Assembly: GCA_905250025.1 (NCBI GenBank)
Contig: CAJNOJ010000093.1
Location: 248,001 to 312,000 of the forward strand
Source: Adineta ricciae
Lineage: Eukaryota; Rotifera; Eurotatoria; Adinetida; Adinetidae
Reading direction: 5' to 3'
Length of the DNA stretch: 64,000 bases
Below the pieces are notes generated by a model. The model was not told where the DNA came from. It searched no databases and saw nothing but the letters and a program-made list of their open reading frames with translations. Positions 22,940 through 34,585 of this stretch are shown here, one piece after another. The translations under genes were made by a program, and so were the position numbers. How positions within the stretch are numbered: the first letter of the stretch is position 1; each line of letters begins with the position of its first letter.

Positions 22940-25579
22940 ATGGTCTCTTCAACGAACATCCAATCGTATCATATTACCAAACCTGTTATTCTCTGGTTGG
23001 ACTCCGATGCAAGTCATGCGGAGAAACATACCAAATATTTACTTGATAATAATCGAGATCTGATTGATTCTGTTCGTGTTCATGGCAATATCGGCGAATG
23101 CATTGACTTTTTCCGATCAGTTACAAATGCAAATATAGTTTTAGTCATCACAAGCTCATTTCCCTCTGATAAACTTCGCTATTTAATGAAATATGCAGAA
23201 GAGATGATTATGATCGATTCAGTGTTCGTATTTACCGATCAATTATCAGAGGAACAAACTTATTTGAATGATTGCAGCAAATTGCATGGAATATTTGTAC
23301 AAATCGAACACTTTTCTTTTGCAATACGATGTCGCTTTGATTTACCTCACGTGGATTCGAAATCCAGCAATAGTATTTCCTCTATTGATGAAAGCCCGGC
23401 TGAATTGGATTCATTCAATGTATATTCGAAACTATTTTTTGACTTAATAACTCAACTTTCGTATGATGATACAGCCAGAAAGGAAGGATTTAATGCCTGT
23501 CGTAAGTTTTACACTGACGATGGAAAAAAATTGAAAGACATCAATGTGTTCGAAGAGAATTACTCACGGCACTCACCAATGTGGTGGTTCATAAAGCAAT
23601 CAATACTGAATGATGTGATGAGAAATGCTCTAGTCACACAAAATTGGGATATGCTAATCCAAACGGGCATGTTCATACGTGATCTTCATCGAGAAATCAA
23701 ACAAATTTACTCTACGGCAAAGCAAACGAGCAAGTTCGCGGTTTATTTTGGACAACGAATGTCTTCTAGTGATTTTGAACAATCTATGAAATCGAGAAAA
23801 GGTCATCTGCATGTTTTCCATTGTTTTCTTCTAACCTCTCTAGATCGACAAGTCGCTGTTCGTTCTCTGAAGTCTGATCATCCACATTTGAGGATCATTT
23901 TTGAAATGGAAATCGATCCGTGTCAGTCTACAATTCCCTATGCTTATTTGAATGATAGTAGTTATTATTCGGAAGGGGAAAACATCGTTGTTTTATCTTC
24001 ACATTCGATATTTCAAATTAACGACATAACTTATGATAAAGATGATTTATGGAAAGTGAAATTAATCTTAACTTATCATATTAATCCACGATTAAAACCA
24101 ATGACTGACTATATTAGAGACGAATGTTTACATGCAACTGGCTGGGAATCATTAGCAGCATTGCTACATAAAATGGGCAGAGCTGATAAAGCTATGGACG
24201 TTTTGAAAAAGTCAGAGGAAGTAATTGTGGAAACAAATGATAATACATCAATGAGAATGTTAGCATCAAACCAGAATAATATGGGTTTTGTCAATGATTC
24301 TATGGGAGAATATGCAACTGCTCTTGAAAATTATGAAAAAGCTCTGAAAACTCAAGAGGCATATTTACCTCCGGATCATCCATGTGTAGCCATAATCTAT
24401 AACAATATTGCCATGACATATCGATCGCTAGGAGATTATCGCAATGCGCTCTTGTATTGTAACAAAGCACTAACCATTCGATCGAATTTACCGTCAACAA
24501 ATCATAAAGAATTAGCTAATTCTTACAGTTCTCTTGGCATGATATACGAATCACAGGGCGATTATAGGAATGCTCTCTCATACTATGAAAAAACCTACGA
24601 AATTCAGAAATCTTCACTTCAATCCGATGATCCATCTTTCGCTTTGAGTTATAACAATTTGGGTGCGATCAACTGTTTACTTGGTGATTATTCAAAAGCA
24701 TTATCATATTATGAACAAACATTACGAATTCAAGTCGCTACTCTCCTGTCAAATCATTCGTCTCTAGCCGCCACTTACAGTAGGATAGGTCACATTTATC
24801 AACTAACGGGTAAATTCACCTATTCCCTATTCTATTATGAAAAGGCTTTGAAAATTCAACAGAAAGTTCACCCAACTAATCCACTCTTAACAGCAACTAT
24901 ATATAATAATATAGGTTTGTTATATCGTTTAATGGAAAGATATCCGAATGCTCAATTGTATTACAGAAAAGCGTTACGAATTGAAAAAAAAATCTTTCAG
25001 TCGGATCATCCATCATTAGGAATGACGTACAACAATTTAGCTTATGTACATCAATGTATTGGTGAATATCAAACAGCAGTCGCTCTGTATGAAACAACAT
25101 TAAAGATCTGGCAAACATCTTATCCTTCAGATCATCCATTACTTGCCACCATTTACAATAATTTAGGTACTATTCAAGACTCATTACGAAATCACCAGGA
25201 AGCACTTTCTCAATACCAAAAAGCATTCGAAATTCTACGCAAATCATCTGCTACGAATCCATTAAACCTTGCAGCTATTTATAATAATATGGGTGAAGTT
25301 TATCGATCTATTGGAGATTATCGCAACGCCATGTCGCATTATCGAGAGACACTGTCAATCGAAGAAAAGCATCTTTCTCCTGATCATCCGTCATTAGCCA
25401 TTACTTTGAGTAATATGGCTACAGCATTGGATAAGAATAAACAAATAGATGAAGCATTGGGATATGCAGAACGAGCTTTCGATATTGTGCGCCGAGCATT
25501 TGGACCAAGCCACTCAGAAACAGCACGATACCAAAAATATTTGAATGAATTACAAAATAAACGGGTGTTCTCTGGGTGA
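22940..25579 (+). CDS. ADP-ribosyltransferase-fold protein with ten TPR repeats
   Basis: A single exon of 879 residues, with three parts. Residues about 10-130 are an alpha/beta domain (KPVILWLDSD, NIVLVITSSFPSD) resembling the N-terminal domain common in rotifer ART-TPR proteins. Residues about 160-380 match the mono-ADP-ribosyltransferase fold of the R-S-E type: Arg273 in FGQRMSSSDF, Ser300 in LLTSLDR and an E-x-E pair at Glu345 and Glu347 (SEGEN), so the expected catalytic set is present. From about 430 on there are ten kinesin-light-chain-like TPR repeats of about 42 residues (pattern YNNLGxxYxxxGDYxxAxxYYxxAL), likely for protein binding. Such intracellular ART-TPR proteins are numerous in bdelloids. 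The substrate is unknown. Complete lack of introns contrasts with nearly all neighbours. Confidence 0.85.
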   Translation: MVSSTNIQSYHITKPVILWLDSDASHAEKHTKYLLDNNRDLIDSVRVHGNIGECIDFFRSVTNANIVLVITSSFPSDKLRYLMKYAEEMIMIDSVFVFTDQLSEEQTYLNDCSKLHGIFVQIEHFSFAIRCRFDLPHVDSKSSNSISSIDESPAELDSFNVYSKLFFDLITQLSYDDTARKEGFNACRKFYTDDGKKLKDINVFEENYSRHSPMWWFIKQSILNDVMRNALVTQNWDMLIQTGMFIRDLHREIKQIYSTAKQTSKFAVYFGQRMSSSDFEQSMKSRKGHLHVFHCFLLTSLDRQVAVRSLKSDHPHLRIIFEMEIDPCQSTIPYAYLNDSSYYSEGENIVVLSSHSIFQINDITYDKDDLWKVKLILTYHINPRLKPMTDYIRDECLHATGWESLAALLHKMGRADKAMDVLKKSEEVIVETNDNTSMRMLASNQNNMGFVNDSMGEYATALENYEKALKTQEAYLPPDHPCVAIIYNNIAMTYRSLGDYRNALLYCNKALTIRSNLPSTNHKELANSYSSLGMIYESQGDYRNALSYYEKTYEIQKSSLQSDDPSFALSYNNLGAINCLLGDYSKALSYYEQTLRIQVATLLSNHSSLAATYSRIGHIYQLTGKFTYSLFYYEKALKIQQKVHPTNPLLTATIYNNIGLLYRLMERYPNAQLYYRKALRIEKKIFQSDHPSLGMTYNNLAYVHQCIGEYQTAVALYETTLKIWQTSYPSDHPLLATIYNNLGTIQDSLRNHQEALSQYQKAFEILRKSSATNPLNLAAIYNNMGEVYRSIGDYRNAMSHYRETLSIEEKHLSPDHPSLAITLSNMATALDKNKQIDEALGYAERAFDIVRRAFGPSHSETARYQKYLNELQNKRVFSG

Positions 25580-26190
25580 CAAAGAAACATTTTTTTTGTA
25601 TCAATTTTCTTATAGCTTCAGTAAAATTTCTGGTTAATAGAAGTTAGATTCATCATCAATTGTATTTATGTACCGAAAATCACGTTCTACTTAAAGTTTA
25701 TGCTGCGATATTCAACGTTACTTATTTTATTAATGTACTCAATATAATGTATGTAATTACTCAGAGTCGGAAAAGGCTTTTCATCAATTTGCTAGAATAA
25801 AAATAGAAATTAATTATTCGACTTCCCTTCCCTCTAATAATTCTCATACCGACTAGTGAACTATCTAATCAACAAGACTAATTATACTTGAAAATACAAT
25901 AAATGGATATATAACTTTGGTTTTTAGCAGACCATAAATAACGTGTGTAAAGAGAAAAATGAGTTGTGAAATGGCAAAAGAAAGCATGTCTTCATATTAA
26001 AAGAATTTCGAATAGGATTAAGCATATTAAGGAAAAAACACTTTTATTCAATTTGACGACAATGCAGATGCTCAGAATAAGATCCTCAACACAGAATAAA
26101 AAGTAGCTCAGATGATTAGCAAACGAAAGAAGGCAAATACACGTTACAACAGCAGATATTGTATCTTGAAGAAGTTCTCTAAGATCACTT
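25580..26190. other. Intergenic between convergent genes
   Basis: Shared 3' region of the plus-strand ART-TPR gene and the minus-strand kinase gene. It is very AT-rich, with several AATAAA-like strings near 25795 and 25900. Nothing else was seen. Confidence 0.5.
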
Positions 26191-28623
26191 TCATTCCGTT
26201 GATCTTTCATACATCGATTTGAATTCCGTCCAAACAGGATCTTCTCGTTCACCTGTCAACCAACTCGATGATGATGGAAGTTGTTGTTGTTTCATTGAGA
26301 AATCGTATCCAGTACGTTTTTCGACTTCACGTAAGTTCTTATACAGATGAAAATCTGTAAACCACGCGTGAAATAAAGCTTCCTATATGAAACAAATCGA
26401 TCATGTTCATCTTCAAGAAAACTTTCTTTTCAGAAAAAAAACAACACTAACCGTTGATCGTATTCGTGTCAGTGGCTGAACAACTAACAGTTTATTCGAA
26501 ATTAAATCAATTGCTTCGTCAGTAACATCACGCCAACGTTGGTTAGAGTACATTAATTTCTTATTTCGCACAATTTCTTCCGCACGCGGAACATCTTTTT
26601 CGTCATATGGTAAAGTACCTGAGAGAGCTGCATAGAGAACAATACCAACACTCCACATGTCAACCAAGCGATTGTAACCTTCTTTACTTCGATAGATTTC
26701 CGGTGCACAGTAAACTTTCTATGAAAAAGAGAGACAAGAATACAGTTTCATCATTGTTCAGCAAGAAATACATACGGTTCCAACTCGTGTTTTCCGAAAC
26801 GAATGTTCGCCGATGATTCTCGAATAGCCGAAATCGGCTAATTTAACCAACGGCAATTCAGTTTTGTATTTTATTGTTTGCGTTTTATTCGTAGACGATG
26901 GCGGAACGGGCTTCAGAAATGATATGAGTATGTTTTCACATTTCACGTCCAAATGTCCACAATTATTCGAATGTAAATATCGCAGTGCAATGATCACTTG
27001 ATAGATCAACATTTTACACATATTCTCATCGAGCCATTTGTTTGATGATTCCATTATATATTTGCACATATCAGTTTCCATACGTTCCGTGATGATATAG
27101 ACAGCGTCGCCACGTTCGAAATAAGCTTCGAGTTTGAGAATATTGACCTGAAAAGAAACATGAAGAGAAATGTTCTTTTGACTTCATAGAGAATTACGTG
27201 ATTGAATTTGTAAAGATGATCGATTTCTTCGTTTGTTCGACGAATGTCTTCTTCGCTACAATTGGCTTTTTCGATACATTTTATTGCAACTTTACGATTG
27301 GTTGATTTACGAATTGCACCTACGACTCGTCCGAATTGACCTAAATTCATCGAAATAACAAGTTTTGGCATCAAACCATAGATTTCTCATACCTTCACCG
27401 ATCTTTTCACCAGTAAATGTGTACAATTCATGCAAATCTTTATCTTCATTATCGGTTCCTTGTGGAGGCCGTCGATAAATACTTTGTCTTCTTTTCAAGT
27501 TTCCATTCGATTTAGAATTTGCTGTCGATGCAGTTGGCACTGGTATAGTTGCAGTCGGTGGTGCTGGTTGTGTTGTTGTAGCTAATGCTTCCCATTGATC
27601 ACGAATGGATGAATAAAATTGTGCTGTTTGCATTTGTAAATCATCTGAATCACTTTTTTTACCCACACAAAGCACAAATTTTCCTTGAAAATGAATTTCA
27701 AAGACGTGATCACGATCGTCAATAAAATGTGTAAGAATTATATCATTAATTTCCGCCAATGGAATAAGTGTGTCGGTTTCCGATGCTTGTCGCGTTTGTT
27801 GTGGCTGTGGAGATGATGAATTCGATAAAGTCGTTGTCAATGTTAAACTTGTTCGTGTTAAACGAAATAAATATCGTTGGTAAATATCTCGACCACTGAT
27901 GCAAGCGGGAAAGATACCTTCGTCGATAATAGTTGTTGCCATGGCTGATTGTTCCGTTTCTTTGGAAGTGTTCGAGGATGGACTGTAGATGGGAACGGTT
28001 TTTGTATCAGGAGTTAAGGTAGAATTTGCGGATGTAACTGGTGGTTGAACAAAGGGATTGACGAAAGATAAAGAAGTTGAGGGGGATTTCCGTGTTGGTG
28101 ATGGCGGATCGGTGAGAACGGAACAGTCATCGAGTAAAAACGGTGCACAATCTTTATGATACGTCATTCGACACTTTCGGCAACGAAAACCTTGCCGGTA
28201 GATTCCAGTAATCAGTCGTGAACATTTCGAACAATTCGTTGGCACGTTTAGTTGACATCGATATAAAGCATGCGGATTTTGGTTAATTTCCACAGGTACG
28301 ACAACTAATTCAATAAGAGAATTCTGTTCAAGGTCAGACAATTGAGCAATTGGTACCATTGTTAAATCCGACGATGGAATTCGGAAAAGATAAAGTGTGT
28401 AACGTTCGACTAATTGTAGATTCTTTGTGTTGCTCAGTATGGATCGCAGCCAATTCTCTGCGTCACGATAGATTTTTTCGATAGTACTGCACGATGTATC
28501 ATTCATTGGATATTTGAATGGTTTTTGTTGAAAACCGAACTTTAACGTCACACAAATGACATCCGTACGAAGAAAATTTTCTAGTTGGGTTACAGGCTGT
28601 GGTGGTGCTGAACGCGTCGCCAT
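26191..28623 (-). CDS. PRKD: Protein kinase D (PKD/PRKD family)
   Basis: A diacylglycerol-regulated Ser/Thr kinase acting at membranes and Golgi. Five exons read right to left, 28623-27393, 27340-27198, 27147-26776, 26718-26452 and 26382-26191, giving 734 residues. Residues about 20-120 form the ubiquitin-like dimerisation domain. One C1 zinc finger follows with perfect spacing (H-x12-C-x2-C-x13-C-x2-C-x4-H-x2-C-x7-C, in HALYRCQLNVPTNCSKC onward). A PH domain follows at about 235-350. The kinase domain has IGEGQFGRV, VAIK, a catalytic loop HLDVKCEN, ADFGYSRII, an activation loop SFRKTRVGT and CAPE. The first activation-loop Ser is kept and the second is Thr. Vertebrate PKD has two C1 domains and HCDLKPEN; here C1b is absent. 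All kinase catalytic residues are present, so it is probably active. Confidence 0.93.
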
Positions 28624-29925
28624 GCTTGAATCCTAAACAAACCGAGTAAAGACTTCTCTGTAAATCATGTTCAACTATGACTAGTTAGGAAAAAAGAAAA
28701 ACACTGCAACTTTCACGTAACTTCTAATAGTTGACATACCTTTTTAACCTGTTTTCTTTCTCTTTTTTCTCTTTTGCGCTCAGTCTTTTCCTCTTCCTCC
28801 CATTTTTTCTCAGTCTAGCATATATGTCTCATGCACATATAGATTTACATGTATTACAGGTAAACTATTCTGCAAGTCATAAATCATTGACAAATATTGT
28901 CGCACTGCAATATCACTAAGTGTACTTCACGTTGTTTTTCTTCTCAAGAAAATGAGTAGAAGAGCCTTAGGTATTTTCTTGTAGATGATAGAAACAATAG
29001 ATTTCCACGCGATATCATTTTCTAATTAGTTCTATTTACACATTAACGTTTCTCAAAAGCATGATTTCTCGGATTGAATGTTTCATCGACAAGTAATTCT
29101 TTTCCATCCTGTAAATACATCATTTTTTTTTCATGATATGATAGAACAAACCAAGCAAAATCATACAATTTGACACATGTGATTTCTCACCGCGAAACGC
29201 ATCTCGTGTATTCACTTCAATGGAAATCAGTCGGAAAAAAGCGTTTTATATTGAATCATCAAAAAGGTCTAAAAGATTAAAACATCAAATTCTAACAGCA
29301 GGAATGTTAATCAGGAACAAATATTAGATCACTTTCCGAAAAAGCCTCGTGACAAATAGCGAGCAGACGGTTTTGTATTCAAATCAATTTTATCGAAAAA
29401 ATCATGGTAAAAGTTCAATAAAACATTTCCAAAGATACATATTTTTCTTTCTCCACCGAATTTTAATCTAGGAAAGACATCTGTTCAAAAGAGATTGATT
29501 ATATTGACAATAGGATTACAGAACTTTTCCCGCTCATTGACATATTATATCACTCTCAAATATTGACACTGACTTGGATTATACAGTATGAAATGAACGC
29601 ATAGGAAAGTGCGTAATCAACTAGTTTACTCGTTTTTGTTTCTATAAAGAGATACTCGATGAGGAAGACTAGGAAATCGTCGCATAGCGTTGATGACGTA
29701 TTCCAGAACATGTACCACTTTGCTTTTGAGAATTTTAAGAAAAAAAAGGTTAAATGAACAATGTCCTGGCAGAACTTTAGTCTTCTTTAGACGGTATTTG
29801 AATACTAGTTCGAAAACATATATATTAAATCATAGTATTTTGTTAATGTATCAAAAAGTTCAAGATAAAAATAAAAGTTTTTGATGTAATGAAGGATTTG
29901 GGATTGTAGAGAGTACCATGTAATC
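28624..29925. other. Intergenic, nothing recognised
   Basis: Upstream region of the kinase gene (minus strand) and downstream region of the 3CxxC gene. It has C/T-rich low complexity at 28740-28810. No exon is supported on either strand. Confidence 0.5.
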
Positions 29926-30616
29926 TCACTGCATTTTGTTCAATTTTTTATACATTTCTTGGCAGTAGTTGGCGGCACAAGCTTCGCAACACTCTCTTTG
30001 GTGTGCCATTCCACCGGGCTTGTTACTAGGAACATTTTGTATCCCAATAATATATGGTAAAACATCAAGGTCGCGTATGGGTCTTTTCTCATAACATTTT
30101 TGCAAAATGTGAAATAGAACACATTGAGTTATATACCAAACTTCATCGTTTGTACAAGATCCAGTATAATATTCCCTATCATCTTTGCATTTAGCACAAC
30201 GTTGTCCAAAGCGTTTCAGTCGAATCAGTCCAAAATGTTTCTTTTCATTGCGATAAAATCGAAATAAAATCATAGTCCATGAAGATGTCCAGTCATGACC
30301 ACCTTTACACCGATAGCTGAAAAGACAAATCACAGGTATCTACATATTTGTTTTTTATTTGAAAAACTGACCGGGCTTGCATTCGATATAGAACATCAAA
30401 CCAACCGTCATAATATTCATGAACAACATTAGTCAGTCGCTGCATTATCCACCGATCCCCATTAGGCAGAGGATTGTCATAGAGACTCATACCAAGAGCT
30501 GATTTGAATGCGCCAAGTGACATTTGTATCCAAGATATGAATGTATGAGCTACCTGCTTTTCTGTAATTAAACACGAAAAGAAAAAAGCTGATTTCCGAC
30601 TACTTGCGACAGTCAC
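29926..30616 (-). CDS. 3CxxC-type zinc-finger protein (RTP-like)
   Basis: A member of the zf-3CxxC group, which includes vertebrate receptor-transporting proteins and many uncharacterised invertebrate proteins. Two exons, about 30616-30372 and 30316-29926, join through an intron of about 55 bases so that QAR is followed by YRCKGGHDWTSSW. Key features are that Cys and Trp-Thr-Ser-Ser motif, then FGQRCAKCKDD and a distal Cys/His cluster HQRECCEACAANYC, all likely zinc ligands. The N-terminal part has a helical F-x-W segment. No C-terminal membrane anchor is seen, unlike vertebrate RTPs. The start is uncertain: a TTAATTACAG acceptor-like site near 30560 could mean an earlier first exon upstream. 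Confidence 0.7.
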
Positions 30617-32124
30617 ATGTTTTCATTGCGGCTATACAGAAAAAACAGAACACTCGAGGCATATACCGTAGCCATGCGAGTATTGCAAATATATCGCCTT
30701 CTCAATCTATAATTCAAAATTTAGAGCGTTTATTTTCATTAAATAACGAAGACGACAAAAATTAGCATTTTCACCAATAAAATACCATGAATTCACATGT
30801 ATTATCGCGTATCGAACAGTATTTCAAGTTACATCAGTCAAATACTTCCAATTAATTATGCGACTTTATTATAGAATTTCACGGGATCGGATAGAGGTCG
30901 CAGACAGTACGCGAAAGTTCCTGTATAGTATATGACTTGAAATTTTACAGTTTGAAATATGTTTCAATATTCCGCGAAGAACGAAGAAAGATATTGTCAT
31001 TTTCGTTTACACCAGAAGAATACCATGAGACTAGATGTATCGGGTGGGACATATTAGAATCTTCAAAACCTTTAGATGAAGAATATTATGCTGCACGGAA
31101 AAAACATAGATGTATATGTCGCAGTACCAATTAAAATTCAGGACGATTTAAAATTGTCCTAAAATTTTAGGAATATTTAAAATTGTCCTAGGAATAATTA
31201 AAATTTTTACACAGACATTTTAATTTTTCCTAGGCAAGTCTAGGACAATTTTAAATTGTCCTGAATTTTAATTTTTCCTGCGACATATATATAACACTGT
31301 TCTTGTTTGAATAAAATTCCAGAGAAAGTATAAACTTCGTTATGTTGCACAGCACTTCGAATGTATCGTAAAAAATTCATACAAATAGATGATATTTAAA
31401 AGGTTATGATCACATATTAAATTACGAATAGAAATGCCGTAACGTTTTCCAATTGATTTCATATATAAAACAAAAACGAATTGTCGACTGATGTTTTCAT
31501 TTGCAAACATTAAAATCAAAGCGATGCAAATCGACCAACTCTGATTCATAGGTCTGTAAGTGATCTTTTCCCTGCCGAATTCCTTATCACGATCATTAGT
31601 AATGTAACAATCACTAAACTAGTCTATTGACATTAAAGACAATTCACTTGTGTCGATTATAATCTCTATTGTACATTGAAAACGAGGGCAACGTATCATT
31701 AACAGAACTCCATCTATGCCCTAATATCATTAGACAAAGTGCTTTCCATAAGATAAATATATATTCGTAACAAACACATCAAGGATGCCTGCCTTATTGA
31801 TCTAACCAACACATGATATTATATCACTACCAGTCTCGCTGATAACTTGTTCGATTATTCAGCCAAGCAGTAAGTAAAACCTCGATTATTCCAAAGGATA
31901 ATATTTTCGAATACAATCATTTGTTTCATAGCAGAATTTCGAGAGTCGATTGTTCGAATAATATTTGTTTGTGCTAAACGATAGCGCCCTCCTCATAGAT
32001 CAAATGATTAATGACCAACAATATCTACCAATCATGTTATCGATCATCTCAAAGGTAAACAATAGATCAACAGTCGATATGTAAAAAGAATTTTTTCAGG
32101 CAAACTTCGAAGTTTTTCTTAAAT
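30617..32124. other. Intergenic region holding a foldback repeat
   Basis: No supported gene. An open frame at 30937-31134 encodes 65 residues without known motifs and runs into the left end of the foldback repeat, so it may be chance. The region is very AT-rich. Confidence 0.45.
31111..31291. repeat. Foldback (MITE-like) inverted repeat
   Basis: The left end TATATGTCGCAG near 31113 is the reverse complement of CTGCGACATATA near 31279-31290. Just inside, TTAAAATTCAGGAC is mirrored by GTCCTGAATTTTAA. Further inside, repeated blocks of the form ATTTAAAATTGTCCT recur. The whole 180-base unit can fold into one long imperfect hairpin. There is no coding capacity. Size, terminal inverted repeats and TA-rich flanks fit a non-autonomous DNA transposon. 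Confidence 0.75.
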
Positions 32125-34585
32125 ATGAGTCAAAACCGAAAAAGTACACAAAGGAAAACATCGAGATTATCAACTGATAGTAATAATCCATGGCAAATTA
32201 TCGAGTAGAGATACTCTATTTCAAAGATTTTCCCTTGACTTCAAGTTTACTTTCAGTCAGCCACCACAATCATCATCATCGTCGTCAACTAGTGCAGCTG
32301 TTCGAAGACCAATGTATCCAAATGTGCCAAAACGAACACAACGATTACCGTCGATTAATGAACAGTAATCATTGGCTCGATTTTCTACACAAAACTTTTC
32401 ATCTTTCGAATTTTTAAGTGCATTAATACAAACAGATTCTAGTATATCATTCGTACCAAAGAATAAACATCCACGAAAGTCAAATGAGTACGAGACGTTC
32501 GTTGAATGTTGATCAACACTTTTAATATTTTCATTGTTTAGCCATGGACCGACAGCAAATGCGTACACTCGTTTGAATTTAGACTTAATTAGTAAATATA
32601 CAATGCCTCAAAATGAAACACAACTATGTCCATTATCACCAACAGATAATGAAAATCAGATAACAAGAAATCCGAAATCCAAATTCAAACGAACGATATC
32701 TGCACTCGATGAAATGAATGAACACAATCACGACTCCAAACGAGCGAAATCTTCTGATGAAGATGAAGATGAAGATGAACTATCTCAACTTCTTGATCAT
32801 CGACATACAAAACGGATCTTCTCCCAATCAGCAATTAATGACGATGATGAAGAAAGAAAACCTCCAGTACGAAAACCAACCGCTCGGAAATTAAGTAGCA
32901 CACAGCAACGACCATTTCTCAACAACATACAAACACAGCCTGTGATGGCAACATCGTATCATTCGCCTGAAACTTTAATGATCGAACCTGATTTGGACAC
33001 TGAAGATGATCATCTCCTAGATCAAGAAGATACACGACCTTCACATAATAGTCATACTAAGCTCGAAGGTAAATTCATCTTTTGTGTTAATCGTGCATAA
33101 TCTTCAGTAAATCTCTTTAGACTTATTAAATCGCTCTCTTCCTACTGATGTGAATCTGCTTGATTCCTTAACTCCATCTTTGACCCAATCATCAATTCAT
33201 AAAGATTATCATTCAGTTCGTTCGCCGTTATTTAACACATTCAAACGAGCACTCGAACCGCCGATTGATCATTCTTCTCCATGTTCAAATGGAATAGATG
33301 AAAGACAATCAACTACCTCGTCAGTCTCTTTATTCTACGACACACCACGATCATCGTTATCACGAACAACAACTAGTAATACGAATTCAACACCATCAAT
33401 CATTATCAAACATGATCGTGAAACGCAAATATCAGTTCCATCCAATATTGATCTGATCGAACAGTTAATTCTTCAAACTAATCTTCATATCAATGAAAAT
33501 TCAAATCAGATCGATTACAATCCAAATGAAATAGCAAAGAAATTCTTTCATCAATGCAAATCGTTTTCTACCATTCGCAAATATCCAGCAGGCAACATCT
33601 CATTCCGAAAGCAGTTTTTACACTTTGGCCGATACGAAATCGAAGTCGAATATCCGATCGACAATGACAAAGTAACTCGATAGGAATTTAACTGGTATTT
33701 TTCTTCGAAAATCGATTGTGTTTGCAGATGTCAACTATTTACGCATGTGATTCATGTTTGAAACATTTCTTCGGAAGTTCAATAGCATATCAACGTCATT
33801 TATTAAAATGCTTGTCAAGTCAACCACCAGGTAAACTTGTCTACAAAGAAAACGATTTAGCCATCTTCGAAATCGGCAAAACGAAAATGACAATGGAACA
33901 ATGTATTTATATAAAATCTTTACATCGAATTACTAGATTATTTCTTCACTCGACCAGAACTGTTGATGATCGGAATACCGATCGATTTACTTATTATATC
34001 TTATGTCGACGAGATCCTATCTTAGCACAGTCTCAGGTAGATGAAACGAATAGTTTGGGATTTCATTCGACTTTTGTCATTTAGTCTTCCATCTATCGTT
34101 TTCTTGGTTATTTTTCTAAAGAAAACAACGAATTCGGTCACATCTTAGTCAACAATCTTTCATGTTTAACGATCCTTCCTCCTTTTATTCGTCAACTAAA
34201 ATACAGTCAATTATTAATTTCTTTCAGTTATTTTCTTATTCGCTCAAATGCTTCTACAAATCAGATGTTCAGCACTCCAACTCGTCCAATTGATAATGAC
34301 ACACTTGCTTGTTTTCGAAACTATTGGCGTCATGTGATATTTGCTTATTTTGACAGTCAAAAATCATCTCATATCCAAACAGTTACACTTGATTCACTCG
34401 CACGGAAAACGACTATTCATCCTCATGATATTCTCTCCACTTTATATGTCAATAAATCGATTATTACATGTTTAACTGATAAATCCACGATTTATCTTCG
34501 AAATGATCCTTCGTATGCAATGCCATGTTTAAATGAACTTTTACTCAAGATTACGGAGCCAGTCGCACAGAACAAAGACAAGTAA
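32125..34585 (+). CDS. MYST-type acetyltransferase relative, probably inactive
   Basis: Seven exons in one frame, 717 residues: 32125-32204, 32257-32364, 32419-32496, 32542-33068, 33121-33671, 33728-34036 and 34085-34585. The first ~390 residues are low complexity with acidic and Ser-rich tracts and no chromodomain. The C-terminal ~325 residues match the MYST HAT domain: C2HC finger (YACDSCLKHFF ... YQRHLLKC followed by PPGKLVY), LFL, GYFSKEN, NLSCLTILPPF, FSYFLIRS and a CFRNYW segment. The catalytic Cys of the NLxC motif is kept. The acetyl-CoA loop (normally QRxGYG) reads IRQLKYSQ, the catalytic Glu of SPEKPLSD is Thr (STPTRPIDN), and the autoacetylated Lys region (LFLDHKT) is LFLHSTR. This suggests a pseudoenzyme that may keep a scaffold role in a chromatin complex. 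Confidence 0.8.

Noticed and set aside
28731..28919. A 62-residue hydrophobic open frame that looks like a membrane protein.
   Set aside because: It is a TTTTCT-rich low-complexity tract upstream of the kinase gene with no second exon.
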